A stretch of DNA of 64,000 nt from Euglena gracilis (lineage: Eukaryota > Euglenida > Euglenophyceae > Euglenales): NCBI GenBank assembly GCA_039621445.1, contig CP154956.1:58761980-58825979 (forward strand). Direction: 5' to 3'. Under the pieces are notes generated by a model. It was given only the letters and a program-made list of their open reading frames with translations, was not told the DNA's origin and did not search any database. Both the position numbers and the translations under genes were made by a program. Below, in pieces: positions 1-10,961 of this stretch (the first letter of the stretch is position 1; each line of letters starts with the position of its first letter).

Positions 1-166
1 CCCACAAGGGGTCAAAATTAACTGTCCTCGGCCCTTCCAGAGCAGCCATGAACAGGTCGTCCGGGCGGCGTTCTCGTACCATCCGCAGCAGATACTGAGA
101 AACAGCGCTCTCCGCCTCTGCAGCCGGGCCAACCTTCTCGTCGAGGCTGTCCAGAACCCCGGAGCA
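1..166 (-). CDS. Internal exon of an unknown protein, running off the window start
   Basis: On the minus strand a polypyrimidine stretch ending TTTTGCAG (170-167) is followed by an open frame beginning CSGVLDSLDEKVGP and continuing SAVSQYLLRMVRERRPDD, LFMAALEG, to base 1. The frame is GC-rich and stop-free. A different frame of the same bases gives an 80-residue ORF that I take as a shadow. The frame also stays open upstream to about 310, where it reads CPKC then HHVNC, so the exon could be longer. DLFMAALEG followed by FDPLW resembles ELFLAALAVY followed by VDPLHG in the PHD-finger gene at 60650-61403, which may be distant homology. The family is not recognised. Confidence 0.5.
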
Positions 167-387
167 CTGCAAAACCAGAGGAAAAATCACAGAGTCCATG
201 AAAATGAAACCCTTGCAACCACTCTTGTTCTTGACAAACCACAGTTCGGGGAAAGTGCAATTGACGTGGTGTGTTTCATTGACACACCATGTCATAGGAA
301 CCGTACCATGGGGCTGAAAGCATTTTGGGCACAGGCAAGCACCTCCTCGGTCTCACCTTAAAATAAAATTAAATTTTGTTGTAGAAT

Positions 388-697
<310 letters not shown>

Positions 698-705
<8 letters not shown>

Positions 706-989
706 GGCAGCTCCCGCTATATGGCCCCCCCAGGGGGGGGGCATATAGTGGGGAGTGGGGGTCAAGATAATTTTTTTGCGTTAATGATGGAATAGGGTTA
801 GGTGCGCGAGTTAGGCTTAGGGTTAAGCCTAACTTATAGACGGGTGTTAGGTGTACAAGTTAGGCCTGACCCTAAGCCTAAGTCGCGCACCTAACCCTAT
901 TCCATCATTAACGCAACAAACACCCCCCCCCTACTCCCCACTATATGCCCCCCCCCCTGGGTGGCATATAGTGGGGAGCTGCCATATAG
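698..989. repeat. Foldback element with long inverted arms
   Basis: Bases from about 698 to 832 and from about 875 to 986 are inverted copies of each other with a few mismatches. Both carry TATATGGCAGCTCCC at the outer end, a G-run/C-run block with CATATAGTGGGGAG, then GCGTTAATGATGGAATAG and GGTTAGGTGCGCGA next to a loop of about 40 bases. The element sits between a TATATG tract and a TA tract. Confidence 0.85.
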
Positions 990-1005
990 ATATATATATA
1001 ATATA

Positions 1006-1068
<63 letters not shown>

Positions 1069-1132
1069 TATATATATATATATATATATGCCATATATAT
1101 ATATATACATACATATATATATATATATATGG
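985..1132. repeat. (TA)n microsatellite
   Basis: Almost uninterrupted TA dinucleotides broken by occasional GATA and CATA. Confidence 0.95.
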
Positions 1133-1149
1133 GGAAGGACGTTGTTTAA

Positions 1150-1530
1150 TGGTCCCCCAGGAGTACGTCAAAAAAAAAAGTAGGTCAGACGCTGATGAAA
1201 ATTGCCTGGCTGAAAAAAAAGGCCGCTTGGCTCAACCACCCATTCAGGGCTCCCGGCTGGAAATTGGTCCAAAACAGGGTCAAATGGGGGGAAATCAAAA
1301 GGGCCCTTCAAAACAACGAACTATGCATTGGAAGTCGGTCATTTGAGCCCTTTCTCCTCCAAAGCAAAAAAAAAACAGCCGTCACTGTCCAGGCACCTGG
1401 ACAGGATCAAAGCTGGTCAAAGGGGGGTTCCTGGGCTGGAAAAAGGTGGATGGCTGGCTGGACCTCCTTCCCTGGAGGGGGGGTCCTCCGGCAAACAAAG
1501 ATTCCTTGACTTACAATCTTCCTGAACCTC
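1150..1530. other. Intergenic or intronic stretch, no gene seen
   Basis: A-run-rich sequence with two copies of a recurring GGCTGGAAAAAGG-type word near 1430-1470. Plus-strand ORFs here are lysine/tryptophan-rich and lack splice or homology support. Confidence 0.4.
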
Positions 1531-1743
1531 CTAAGAGCTTAGTGTGGGGTTGGCCATCAATAAAGCATCACACTGCGAGCAGGGAGGAAATCCCGTTGTT
1601 CTGGAATCCGACAGAGACTGAGGGAAACCCACCTTACGCTTCAAGTGCTGCATGGTGAACTCATAGACCGTCCGCTCGATGGCCAACTGCTTGGCTGACA
1701 TCGGCTGGGCAACCGGCGCCACTTTTGGAACCCTTGGCTTCGC
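1531..1743 (-). CDS. Two-exon 3' end of an unknown protein
   Basis: Exon 1743-1633 follows an acceptor CATCAG and reads AKPRVPKVAPVAQPMSAKQ then LAIERTVYEFTMQHLKRK, ending at a donor AAG|GTGGGT. A 60-base intron (1632-1573) ends TGCTCGCAG. The last exon, 1572-1531, reads CDALLMANPTLSS and then a TAG stop. Both borders are GT-AG and the phase is 0 on each side, which is the main support. The protein is not recognised. Upstream exons should lie at higher coordinates, but I could not place them securely. Confidence 0.5.
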   Translation of the reverse strand, partial: AKPRVPKVAPVAQPMSAKQLAIERTVYEFTMQHLKRKVGFPQSLSDSRTTGFPPCSQCDALLMANPTLSS

Positions 1744-1759
1744 CTGATGTGCAACAATG

Positions 1760-2470
1760 ACGGTACGTAATCCCCAGGGCTGCACCGAAAAGCCTGGTGG
1801 GGGGGGGGTTCGATACCCCAATCGGATACCCTCCCTGAAGGCACAAAGAAAAACTTTCTTTGAGCAGAACGAAAATTGTAATCTAAAACTTGTGACACCG
1901 GAAGAAGGAAGGGGGCAAGAAATCTCCTCAGGACTCCTCCCCAGGGGGGGAGTGTCCAGCCAGCTGGCTGGAAAAGGTGCTGGCTGACCCCCCCCCAAGG
2001 GGGTGGGGTCCAGGGGTGGGTCCTGTTGCGGCTGCCGGGCTGGACCCGCCTGGAACCCGAAAACAGGCAAAGAAAAAGCCCAAATCCAGCTGGGTTGGAA
2101 TTCATCCACCAAAAATCCGAGATGAAAACTCAAACACGACCAAAATTGCCATTGTTGGCCATTTTTTCCCGTTTTCCAAAAAACAGTCGGCGTTCTGCGG
2201 TGCAGAGTGCAGCGCAGAGGGCGCTGCACTCTACACCCGCCCCACCCCTGCCTCGCCTGCACTCCACCATCACCCGACCCCCGGCCCTGGGGGGGTCCAC
2301 ATCCTGGAGCTGCAAAAAAAGGTGAGGGCTGGACCGCCTGGGGGCAAGGTGGGGTCTGGCTTTCCTTAAAATTAGAAATTCCCTCAAATTAGAAATTAGA
2401 AATCCCCTTAAAAGGGGCAGGGCCCACCACCCACCCACAACTCATAGCAGGGGTGGGGAATATGCGACAA
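1760..2470. other. Low-complexity stretch with one weak exon candidate
   Basis: C-run and G-run patches with the recurring GGTGCTGGCTG word near 1960-1985. On the minus strand an acceptor TTTTTTTGCAG near 2310 opens a frame starting LQDVDPPRAGG, without a clear donor. I would not rely on it. Confidence 0.25.
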
Positions 2471-2479
2471 GGCACCTCA

Positions 2480-2660
2480 AAATATACAATGCAAAAAAAA
2501 TATTAAGAGAGAGAGAGAGAGAGAGAAAATGCAAAAAATATGCAAAAAATAAATCCAAGTTGCATGTAAATTCCTTTAGGACGTCCCCGGGGCTGTACAC
2601 TTTCTGCTGGAGAGGACTTAGAAAAAGTTTCACTCTACTTTGCAGCAGTATTTTCTATGC
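2480..2660 (-). repeat. Dispersed repeat family A, copy 1, with GA tract
   Basis: Contains a (GA)n tract (2508-2526) and the conserved family core at about 2572-2615. On the minus strand the core reads CTCCAGCAG|AAAGTGTAC then a variable part then TTTACATGCAAC. Other copies are at 4297-4348, 13790-13843 and 38127-38181. The core could be a duplicated exon (peptide KVYSPGDVLKEFTCN here) or another conserved element. Confidence 0.7.
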
Positions 2661-3059
2661 AACACGGTGCATGTTTTGGACAATTATTTGCACCTTTCTC
2701 TTCCAAGGCACATGAAAGCTAAACAGCGTCTTGCATTTTTTTTCTTCAAAAAAAATTCGAAAAACCCTCGAAACAATTCGGAAACACCAAAAAAAATGCC
2801 ACACCAAAGGAAAGTGCGGTGAAAACTTGCAAAATGACATGGTTGGTTTGCCCAGTTGCATCCACTCATATTTCATCATATCATGCAGCTACTGCTGGTG
2901 TAAATTTGGTCCAAAAATGTGCAGATGCAACTTGCATTTGTCTGGTAGAAGAGTAATTTGCCTTGCAATTGCCCAAAAAAAAATTGGTAGGAAATACGCA
3001 AAGTTATACAAAAAAAATGCGACGTTTGGAAATTTTTCGAATTTTTCGATTATGTAAAA

Positions 3060-3133
3060 AAAAGCAAACTATGCATCTTGAATATTCCCCCCCCCTGTCC
3101 ATAGGGTTTCCATTCAGCCTGGATAATCCCTTC
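3060..3133 (-). other. Possible short exon
   Basis: On the minus strand, GGATTATCCAG is followed by a frame reading AEWKPYGQ and then a G run. It is in phase with the preceding candidate exon ending GAAGCA|GTGAGT. The call rests only on phase and splice-like signals. Confidence 0.25.
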
Positions 3134-3294
3134 ACGCCTTGACACTCACTGCTTCCATCATTCTCAAGTTGTGGAGTTCATATTTAGAAAGACAATCAAC
3201 AATGGCATGAAATGGGTTTAAAATAAAAGGTGAACGGTTGCACAAAACTATTTACCTGGATTCTCCAACTAGTTCACTGTGACCATAGATTTCT
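3134..3294 (-). CDS. Candidate exons of an unknown gene
   Basis: After an acceptor CCCCCAG a frame reads KIYGHSELVGESR up to a donor CCAG|GTAAAT near 3257. About 90 bases later a second acceptor (CAACTTGAG) continues the frame as MMEAVSVKA before TGA, or leaves through a donor GCA|GTGAGT. The reading phase is kept across the GT-AG pair. An alternative frame through the intron (HAIVDCLSKYELHNL) also stays open, so the exact structure is unsure. No family is recognised. Confidence 0.35.
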
Positions 3295-3329
3295 GGGGGC
3301 TCGACGGATCAGTGATTGAGGCCAATAGT

Positions 3330-4200
3330 CAGGGGTTGCGGGAATGTATGTAGGGGGGGCTGGTCGACCCCCCCAGGGTTGCACGGGGGGGATCGACCCG
3401 CCTACCTGGGAGGTGGGGGGGGGGGGTGGAAAACCCCTCCACCCGCCACGGCGTTTTCGCGGGTATTTTTGACAAATCCACCCGGCGCCTTTGGCACAGG
3501 GAAAAATTTTTGGGGTCAAAAATTGGTGCTCCCAGAAACACGGGGTGAGGTGTTGCAGGGGGGGGGGGGGAAGACCCCCCACACCATGCAGGGGGGGTTG
3601 ACCCCCCCCCACCCACCACCCTGGCTGTTTGGCCGATTGCCACACTGCCCGACCCCTCCGGGTGGGGGGTCTTTGATATAAAGGCAGACGGGGGTCGGAC
3701 CACCACTTCAGTCTAGCGGGGGGGGGGGGGGGGGGGCACCCCCCCACCGGTCCAGGTGACCGCTTTTTGGCCCGGCTCAAAACACCGGGCCGAAATTTTT
3801 TGACCTCCCAAAACGGCCAAAAACGCCATTTTGGACATTTTTAGGGCAAAAATCTGTCAAGAATGCAAAAAAAAAAATTTCAGCACAGAGCGTTAGAAGA
3901 AAAACTTCGGCCTTTTTGGGGGGATCATGGGTCCCCCTGGGGTCGGTCTGGACCCCCTGGCAGGTGGGGGGGGGGGTCCAGGAAGAGGGGGACACCCCCC
4001 ACCTGAACCCCGTACACACTCCTAACATCGAACCCTGGAGTCAACCCCCACACACCACAGCACCCGCTCAAAGAAAATTCCGGAACCGAAGGAAAATTTT
4101 GGCGTCCCCGGAAATACAGGAAGGCTGGCTGGTGGGGGGGATGGTCGGACCCCCCCCCCACCCACCACCCATAGGGTTGTGAGGATTCCAGTACAGCCCT
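3330..4200. repeat. Dispersed repeat family E, copy 1
   Basis: Modular sequence shared with 5755-6180, 18497-18790, 29930-30230 and 33140-33700. The modules are a C-run/G-run block, GGTGACCG followed by TTTTTGGCCC, a block of GGCCAAAAA words, a TTGACA-T-rich block, a short hairpin built on GCGAAGCGC-type words, and GGGGTCCAGACC. On the minus strand these copies tend to start GTGAGCGTTTG or GTAAGTGTTTG, so they may be introns sharing one origin. Confidence 0.65.
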
Positions 4201-4239
4201 GCCCATCATGCCCATCAGGGGAGAAAAAAGGTGAACCCT

Positions 4240-4720
4240 TGAAAAATGCGACACAAAGAAAACACACAAAAAAGCAAATAAACACAAACAAACACTTACT
4301 GTACACAAAATCCTTCAGGAGCTCAGGCATGCACACTTTTCTGCTGGAGGATTTTCACACCTCCGGGGAAAAATTCTTATTATGTAACTACATTTAGATT
4401 TGTACTTTGACAAGTTTTTGGAAAAATGCTGAAATATGATCCTGAAATATGCCAGTTCTTGGACAAAAAAAAACAACGAAATGACAGAAAACTGACAGAA
4501 GTTTGTTTTCAAAGGGATATTGGGGCCAAAAATGCGGAGATTTTCTAAGTCAGAAAAATGTCCAGCAAAAAAAATAAAATAAAACGGCCAGAAAAAAAAA
4601 AAGAGGCTCGAAAATCACAAATGACACAAAAAAAGAAAATTTACCAATGTTGAAAACCACAAAAAGGTGCTTGTGTTTTTTCTCCCCTGCGCACCCCATC
4701 GCACTCATCCATTCACCCAC
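4240..4720 (-). repeat. Dispersed repeat family A, copy 4
   Basis: Carries the family core at 4297-4348. On the minus strand, CTCCAGCAG is followed by a frame KVCMPELLKDFVY and then a strong donor GTAAGTGTTTG. Relative to the copies at 2.6, 13.8 and 38.1 kb the core has a 3-base deletion that keeps the frame. Downstream A-rich parts match 12.2-12.5 kb and 38.3 kb. Confidence 0.65.
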
Positions 4721-4722
4721 CC

Positions 4723-4803
4723 TAAAGCCACCCAAAGTTTGTTCTAAAGCCCAGTCTCCAGCGGCGCTGGGCTTGCAGCTACACCAAATGTAGCTGTAAG
4801 TAA
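4723..4803 (-). CDS. Candidate exon
   Basis: Between an acceptor TTACTTACAG and a donor AGG|GTGGGT the frame reads YIWCSCKPSAAGDWALEQ then TLGGFR. It would precede the family A core exon at 4.3 kb, but the phase does not join cleanly. No family is recognised. Confidence 0.3.
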
Positions 4804-4849
4804 TTGGTTCCAGATTTCCAAACCCCACAGTCAGGGAGTAACTACCCAA

Positions 4850-5750
4850 TCAGGACCTGATTAAATTCCCCCTCGGCGATCAACCACAAACATGCACCCA
4901 AATTTATGGCGGCCAAAAAGAAAAGCAATAGTGCACATGGAGGTGGACAATCAGAAAGACATAAGCCAACCACACCTCTCTGGATTTCTAATATACAAAT
5001 CAGTTTTATTGAGGGGGATGCTATGCAATTTGCCTGTTATGCTCAGGCAAGTAAGGCTAACGTATGGATAAAAGAGCAAAAAGATGCCTAAAAAAATTAA
5101 GCAAACAAAATTACTTTCGGAGACCCAAACAACCATCATCGTTTTTGAAAAATCGTTCGTCTGTATCGGAGAGGGAGGTAATCATCAATGCTCTTGCAAC
5201 AATCGAAGCATTTCCCATCCCTGCCAAACTCATCTGCGAGATCACGACCATCGTTGCCAGTTTCCAATCTGAAATTCCTTGAAAATGAGGTGAAGAGTGA
5301 GAGGGTGGAAACTGCACATCAAAATCCCTGGGGAAAAAAAAACAGGTCTCTCGCTCAAAATAGGTGGACTTCCTGCAACAATACGTTCAATAACACACTT
5401 TCTGAAACAACCACACATCAACTGCTTACCGACCCCCATGGGGAGAGGGTCTCTTTCGACTTTCCAGAACCAGTCAATTACTTTTCAAAAAAAAAACAGC
5501 CGCATCCAACCCCTCGGGGGAGGGGGTCGGTCGACCACTCAACCCCCCAAAAAATGGCTCGAAACAAATGGATTTTGGCTTGAAAGATTTTAAAAAGTTT
5601 CTGGTGCCCTTCGACGTCGGATGGACATTTTTTGGCCAATTCTGGCCGACCCCCCCCCAGGGGAGGGTATTAAATAAGTGGGGAGAGAAGGAGGGGATGG
5701 TCCCGGAACCTTCTCTCCCCTGGGGAAAAAAACCTAGCTCAAAGACATAA
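4850..5750. other. Stretch with competing coding-like frames, nothing secure
   Basis: A plus ORF from 4906 (MAAKKKSNSAHGGGQSE...) and plus and minus ORFs over 5064-5317 all look protein-like, but they overlap on opposite strands and lack splice support. The part from 5480 to 5750 has G-run/C-run blocks typical of the repeats here. Confidence 0.25.
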
Positions 5751-5754
5751 AAAA

Positions 5755-6180
5755 AACTTTCTGGACTTCAGAAAATGACCCAAAATTGTGTTTTCAGATT
5801 ATTTTTTTCCAACAAATTGACCAAAACAGATAGTAAACACAAACATACAAGTTTCACAATTTCCGGTGCAAAGTGCTGGGGAAGAAAAAGTCTTTAGTTC
5901 CAGGGGGTTTGTCAAACCCCCCCAAGGCCTGTACAGGAAGGCCTGGGGAGTCGACCCACACCCGGAGGTGGAGGTGGGGGATTCGACCCCCAACCCCCCA
6001 CAGCACCGCGCAAAGAAGAATTCCTTGGGCGGTGAAGGCGGCCCAAAAAAAGCATAAAAATGGGCGCCCCCGGGAATACGAGAAGACTTGGGGGGTGGGG
6101 AGGGTCAACCCCCACCCGTCGCCCATGGGCTGTACAACTCTGCCCTCCTTCCCCTGTACAAAAGCAAACGCTCACCCTGC
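5755..6180. repeat. Dispersed repeat family E, copy 2
   Basis: Shares TTTTGGGTC, ACAAATTGAC, CATACAA and AAAGTGCTGG-type modules and the end CTGTACAAAAGCAAACGCTC with 33450-33700. On the minus strand the end reads GTGAGCGTTTGCTTTTGTAC, a good donor. Confidence 0.6.
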
Positions 6181-6189
6181 CAAGGAGTC

Positions 6190-6600
6190 ACCTAGAGCCA
6201 CCAGTCAGTCGTCCTCGGGGGGGGGGGGGACACGTCAGCAAGGTGCTCCTCACCCTCCCCCGACGCCCCCCTTCCGGCCAGATGAGCGTTGGAACTGTGA
6301 TTGTGCAAAAAAAAAACCAGCACACCTTAGAAGCCTTCAGAGGAGACGACTTGGGCGGGGGCTTTGAGAGGGCAAAGCCAGGCGGGGCGTGGAAGCACAG
6401 CCGGCGGTTGAGGCCCTTCCAGGCTTGCATTGGCACTGGCACCGGCAACGGCCGCAGGCAGAGCGGAGCGCTGGCGGAGGCAAAGGCGGTGAGCCCGGGC
6501 CCGGGGAAACGACGGCACAGGGTCAGTGGGGACGGCGGCATTCGTGGACTATCGCCAAACCAGCCAAAACATCAAAAATGTGATTTCAATGTCATCATTA
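6190..6600. other. GC-rich patch, probable exon of uncertain strand
   Basis: On the plus strand a frame EAFRGDDLGGGFERAKPG... runs to a strong donor GCG|GTGAGC (about 6489). On the minus strand a proline/alanine-rich frame runs to AAG|GTGTGC (about 6333). The base composition suggests coding, but I cannot choose the strand. Confidence 0.3.
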
Positions 6601-6635
6601 ATTGTTTTTAAATTTTTTGACCCCGTTCGAGTTGG

Positions 6636-6738
6636 GGGCGGTCCTCAAGGGGCGGTCCTTGACAGGAGAAAGAACAGAGAAAATCCTGCCCCTTAAAAAA
6701 AAGAATAAATCCTGTCCCTTGTGGACCGCCCTGGCCAA
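6636..6738. repeat. G-run tagged inverted element (GGGCGGTCC tag)
   Basis: GGGGGCGGTCCTCAAGG and GGGGCGGTCCTTGAC on the left face CCCTTGTGGACCGCCC on the right. The same tag recurs at 35103-35165 and 36240-36330. Confidence 0.6.
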
Positions 6739-6739
6739 A

Positions 6740-7420
6740 AAAGAATTTCCAGCGACTTTGGTGTAGAAGGCGTTGGAGTGCCTGCTTCGAGTTTTCAACA
6801 TCATCACTAGCCCCTCCCTCTGAGGTCCCTGGAATTGCGTGGGGGTTCGGGCCTTCCATTGATCTTTCAAGTGCTTATGTGTTGAAGGGGGTCCCTCACC
6901 CACCCACCCTAAGGGGTGGTGGGAGAGAGGCCTCAGGGAACTGTTGGTGATCGTTTTGGAGGCCTCAAAAAATCTGGCACTGCAAGGTTCTGCAGGGACT
7001 GCCCCCCCCCCCCAAAAGGTTGTGGCAAGATTCCTCCGAATCCGGAAACAAAATCAAACACCCCTTCCCGTCAACTGGTTTTCCTGATTATTCTCCTCGA
7101 ACGTAAGCAAGACTTACATTTTTCGGAGAATTGGAGCTTGCCCACCTTTCGACCCAGACAGTGAACACCCAAAATTCAACACGAAAATTTTCGGGGGAAA
7201 ATGTGAATAAAGTCAAACCCCTTCCAAATTGAAGCTAACCCCCAGGGACCAGGGAAAATTCCAAAATCAAGCAACCCTTGAAATTGAGGTACAAAAGAAG
7301 GGAAAATGCACAAAAAAGCCCATTATGCCATTAAAACATAAATTAAAATGAATAAAATGCTAAAAATGCCATTAAAAGCATAACCCACCACCACTGATAA
7401 ACGCCCGGGCTTTATAGGAT
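6740..7420. other. No secure gene
   Basis: 6740-6900 has two competing minus frames that both look coding. 6900-7420 is AT-rich with short G runs, and I see nothing definite in it. Confidence 0.3.
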
Positions 7421-8180
7421 CCAGTTTGGTTGGTCAGCCGAAGGGGCGGGTTTATAAGTGGGGGGAGGTAAGTCAAGGAATTGTTGATGGAAATCCGACC
7501 ATTCCCCCCCCCCAAACCTCCAAAATTGGCAATTTTCGGCAAAATTGGTCAAAAATGGCATTTTTGATGACGGTCGGTCTCAAAAAAAAATTGCCGAAAA
7601 ATCAGTTTTTGGGTGGTTTGCGGCCAAAAAAATCGTCCCCGGCGGTTTTCATTTTTTCCCCAGGGTGGGGGTTTATAAGACAAGGTTTGGTTCGTTGGCC
7701 CCGAGGGGGCTCCGGCCTCACGCCCGAACCGGTGTTCAGAACGCCGTTTTGGGCAGGAAGTCAGCGTCTGGGGACCCAAAATAAACAGTGCCAGAACGTG
7801 TCCAAAATGCTTTGTAGACACGTGGCAAACATATCTGAGCAGTTTGTGGGGGGGGGGGTCTTCGGCCAGAAATTGGGGTTTTTGCAATAATTTCCTTTTG
7901 AAATAGCAGCAAGCTTGAACAACCAATAACAGCCCAATGCTGGGGAAAATAATCAAACCGGTCAAATCTCTTCCGTTTTTGGGACGGTTTATGTTGTTGC
8001 ATGCATTTTCGCTCTGGAAAAAAAAAGCACCTCCTCCTCCTCCCTTTATCTGAACAAAGAGAGACGTTTTTTCTGTTGACCGTTTGGTCTGAATTTGGGC
8101 AAGCCCTCGGGGTGTATGGTGAAACCCAAATTTAAGCAACCCTCTGAAAGGATTTAAGCAACAGGTTGCTTAATTTGGGG
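7420..8180. repeat. Mixed repeat stretch
   Basis: Two TTTATAAG-plus-G-run words (7448-7470, 7668-7690), GGCAAAATTGG-type words and a CCCCGAGGGGG block. Coding-like frames around 7790-7850 conflict between strands. Confidence 0.35.
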
Positions 8181-8960
8181 GGACGAAATAAAAAGATCAT
8201 ATAGCACTGAAGGAGTGCCCTTGCGTTCATTATGATGAAGTCGCTGACATGGTCCGGGCTGCACCTGTAACCCTCAAGAACAAACCAACAAAATCAATTT
8301 GAAGGGGCGAGTCAACTTCCTCGCCAGAGAATGGCTTGTTTCTAGAAGGACATATATTTGCTTGATAGCGAAGAACTGGTAGATCACTTTACACCTCAGA
8401 ATGCGTGAAAGCCCGGAGAGCATCAGAAATTCCTCAGAGAGTATGAAAGTCAGGGACTGTGATGTTCCTATGTGTCAGTTGGAATCAGTCAGACAACTTC
8501 CGCTCTATGTGAAATATATAGTGCACATCTCGAAACAGCAAACCCAACGCAGAAGGGCCTCGGAAGGGTACGCAAGCTCATTTGACACGCCAGATACAGG
8601 CCGACAGACTCGTCAGCTTTAAAGCAGCCAAAGCCTCTCAGACAGTACTAATAGATATGGTGAGCTTCAAAGCAAGGAGTGGGATAGAGAACTGAATAAG
8701 TTTTGCGCGAGAGACACTGGACTGTGGTTAGGCATACAGCTGGTGGAAATAACACCAGGTCGATCCTGACAAAGAAGTTGAAATGCCACTACATTAGGCT
8801 GCATTCTTGTGGCCGGTGGCGGATGTATCCTGCGACCCTGTCACCCTGTGAAACGAAAGAGCATTCAGACAGATTTGTTACCTATGTAATACCTGACTTC
8901 CACTGAAAAGGAGTTCCAACTACTCAGGCAGTCGACCTCACATTTAAAGGTAGTTGGCTT
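8180..8960. other. Unique-looking stretch with broken coding-like frames
   Basis: Less homopolymer-rich than its surroundings. The plus strand reads HIALKECPCVHYDEV, then QADRLVSFKAAKASQ, each ended by stops. The minus strand has an acceptor GTTTCACAG followed by GDRVAGYIRHRPQECSLM. It may be a decayed mobile-element ORF or unrecognised exons. Confidence 0.3.
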
Positions 8961-9105
8961 GGCCATTTTGCACACATAAATGTGATTTTTTGGATGTCTT
9001 AAGCATTTTCCTTCGGACTCAGCTCATAAAAATGGACTTACCTTGCGCAATTGCGCAATCTAAAACGTTTCCAAATTAATGCTCTTGTTGGGGGGTCGTT
9101 TTCAG

Positions 9106-10961
9106 GCCCCGTTTTGGATGAAAGCACTCATCTCAAAACTTGTGAGAAAAGCAGCCCTCGTGAATGGAATTCGAAAATTCCAATTCAAATCGCGAGAACA
9201 ACCGTGGACAGTTCCAAAAGTAAAGCCTATCACCTGCGGACTTTGTGGTCTTAAACATTCCACTCAGGGGTTTTTTTTTAAGACCAGGGGAGGGGGGTCC
9301 CTCACACCCACCCACCCCCTGGGGGCTCCCCGGGGGTCCTGGGGGACCCACCAACTTTTCTCCGAAAATGGCCAAAAAATCGCGAAAACGCCAAAAAATG
9401 GCACCCTTTCAAAAATTTTCGGCGCCTTTGGCACCGAAAGTATATCTCACTCCCCCCTGGGGGGACCCCCCTCTGGGGGGACCCCCCCCGGGGGGGGGGG
9501 AGCTCAGCCGGATACCACCAACCTGACCCCCCCTCGCATCAAACTCGCGCAAACAAAAACTAAAAAGTTACTTGCGCAATTGCGCAAAGGAGTGTAAACT
9601 TCAATCACTAGCACAACTGTGCAAATGAATTCCAAAGAAAATAGAATTTCTCATTTCCCATTGTCCAAGGGATGCTGAAAAAAGTCTCGACTTTTCATAC
9701 TCTACACATCGGTGAGAACAAAAGCTCCCGTTTCTGTTTTAATTATTGCCCCTTGTGGTTTGCCTCAACGCCAGTCCCTACGGTTTCACAAACAATGGAT
9801 CCTGCCGGTCAACAGACAGCGTTTCTGAAGGGCCTCATTTCTCGTGAAAATCAGGGAAAAAACCACTCAGTCTGAAACAAACGTATTTGGGGGTAAAAAC
9901 TCGGAACACCAACTCCTTTGCGCAGCTTGCAAGAGCTGGCACAAAAAAAGATGGGTCGCCAACTTCCCTCCTCTGAAAAAACCTGAAAAAGATCTGTCTG
10001 CAAGTGTTACGGCCATTTTTCGGCCAATTTTGGCCATTTTGTACAGTTTTGGCCTGTTTTGACTTAGCCGTTTTCGGCCATTTTTGGTCAGAAAAGGCGA
10101 AAACGTTTTTTGCCCAAAACCATTTTTGGCCTCCCCAAAGCTGTTGTTGAGCCGAAAATGAGCGTTTTTTCGACCCGCCATCGCCCCGTTTTGGACCCGA
10201 CAAAAACGGTCAAAAACGGGTCAAAAAAGTCATCATCAGCCCGTCCCCCCTTCCGACTCTGTCTGCCATTTCGCCAGGTCCAAAAATCGGTCAAAAAACT
10301 GATTTTTCGAAAATATCTCAAGAAAACGTCCACTGTTTCCGGAAATGTCGGTCTGACAAAATGTGTCCCCAGAGGTTCTCTATCACCCCCCATTTGCCGT
10401 TTTGGCCGCCGACACGCCTGACCCGTGTTTCGGCGTGCTTTTGTGGCCCAAACGGCCATTTTGGGGTGTTTCTTGGGCCGATTTTTTGCTCAAAAAAATA
10501 CATTTTATCAAAATAACTTGACAATGAAGCAAAATCAAAGAAAAAAGTACAGAGAGCAAGAATGAAGCCCTTGGAATGCCCTTCCACCACGTCTCCCAGA
10601 GCCCTTCCCCACTGGCCGGTCAAGAACACTGAAACCAGTGCCCTCACCACTCGGTTGCTCTGACACTGCGAAACACAAATAACTCTCTCTCTCTCTCCAC
10701 TTGCCAGGTCTCTCATCCTTCCAAACCAGTGCGCCGCAGATTTTCGTCACTCCGCGCCCCAAAGTCTGTGCAGGAAAAGACAAAAATAAGCTGTTTCAGA
10801 AATTTCTTTCCCGGGTTTTTATCGGTGTGAAAGACAAAATGGAGGGCATTTTTTCTGCAAGGTTTTGGGCACGCTCTGAGGCTGCCAGCACAAAGGGAAA
10901 AAGTGGTACAAGGAACCACCCTTTAGTCCCGTTTTCGTGTTTGTCACGTGGTTTTTTGTGA
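9106..10961 (+). CDS. Weak multi-exon gene model with Cys-rich pieces
   Basis: Candidate exons are 9106-9269 (contains ITCGLCGLKHSTQ), about 9844-10003 (LLCAACKSWHKKRW) and 10708-10961 (QIFVTPRPKVCAGKDKN). The pair at 10003/10004 and 10707/10708 is GT-AG and preserves the phase (GCA A|GT CTC), with a long pyrimidine tract before the acceptor. CGLCG and CAAC with a following His faintly recall the PHD-type gene near 61 kb. Other frames of 9106-9269 on both strands also look coding, so this is tentative. Confidence 0.3.
9265..9567 (+). repeat. Repeat family F, copy 1 (intron-like)
   Basis: Starts after CACTCAG with a T run, then an ACC-G-run block, C-run/G-run inverted blocks, GGCCAAAAAATCGCG words, a hairpin TTCGGCGCCTTTGGCACCGAA, a block of CCCCCTGGGGGG and an A-rich AACTAAAAAG end. 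Copies at 31106-31330 and 57300-57540 share this order. Confidence 0.7.
10010..10620. repeat. Repeat family G, copy 1
   Basis: Carries a block reading AAAATGAGCGTTTTTTCGAC with CCCGTTTTGGAC, and further on GAATGAAGCCCTTGGAATGC. The first block is matched at 53280-53560 and the second at 19120-19170 and 53690-53760 (reverse orientation). Confidence 0.65.

Noticed and set aside
1795-1825. tRNA T-arm-like word GGTTCGATACC
   Set aside because: No D arm, anticodon stem or acceptor pairing around it.
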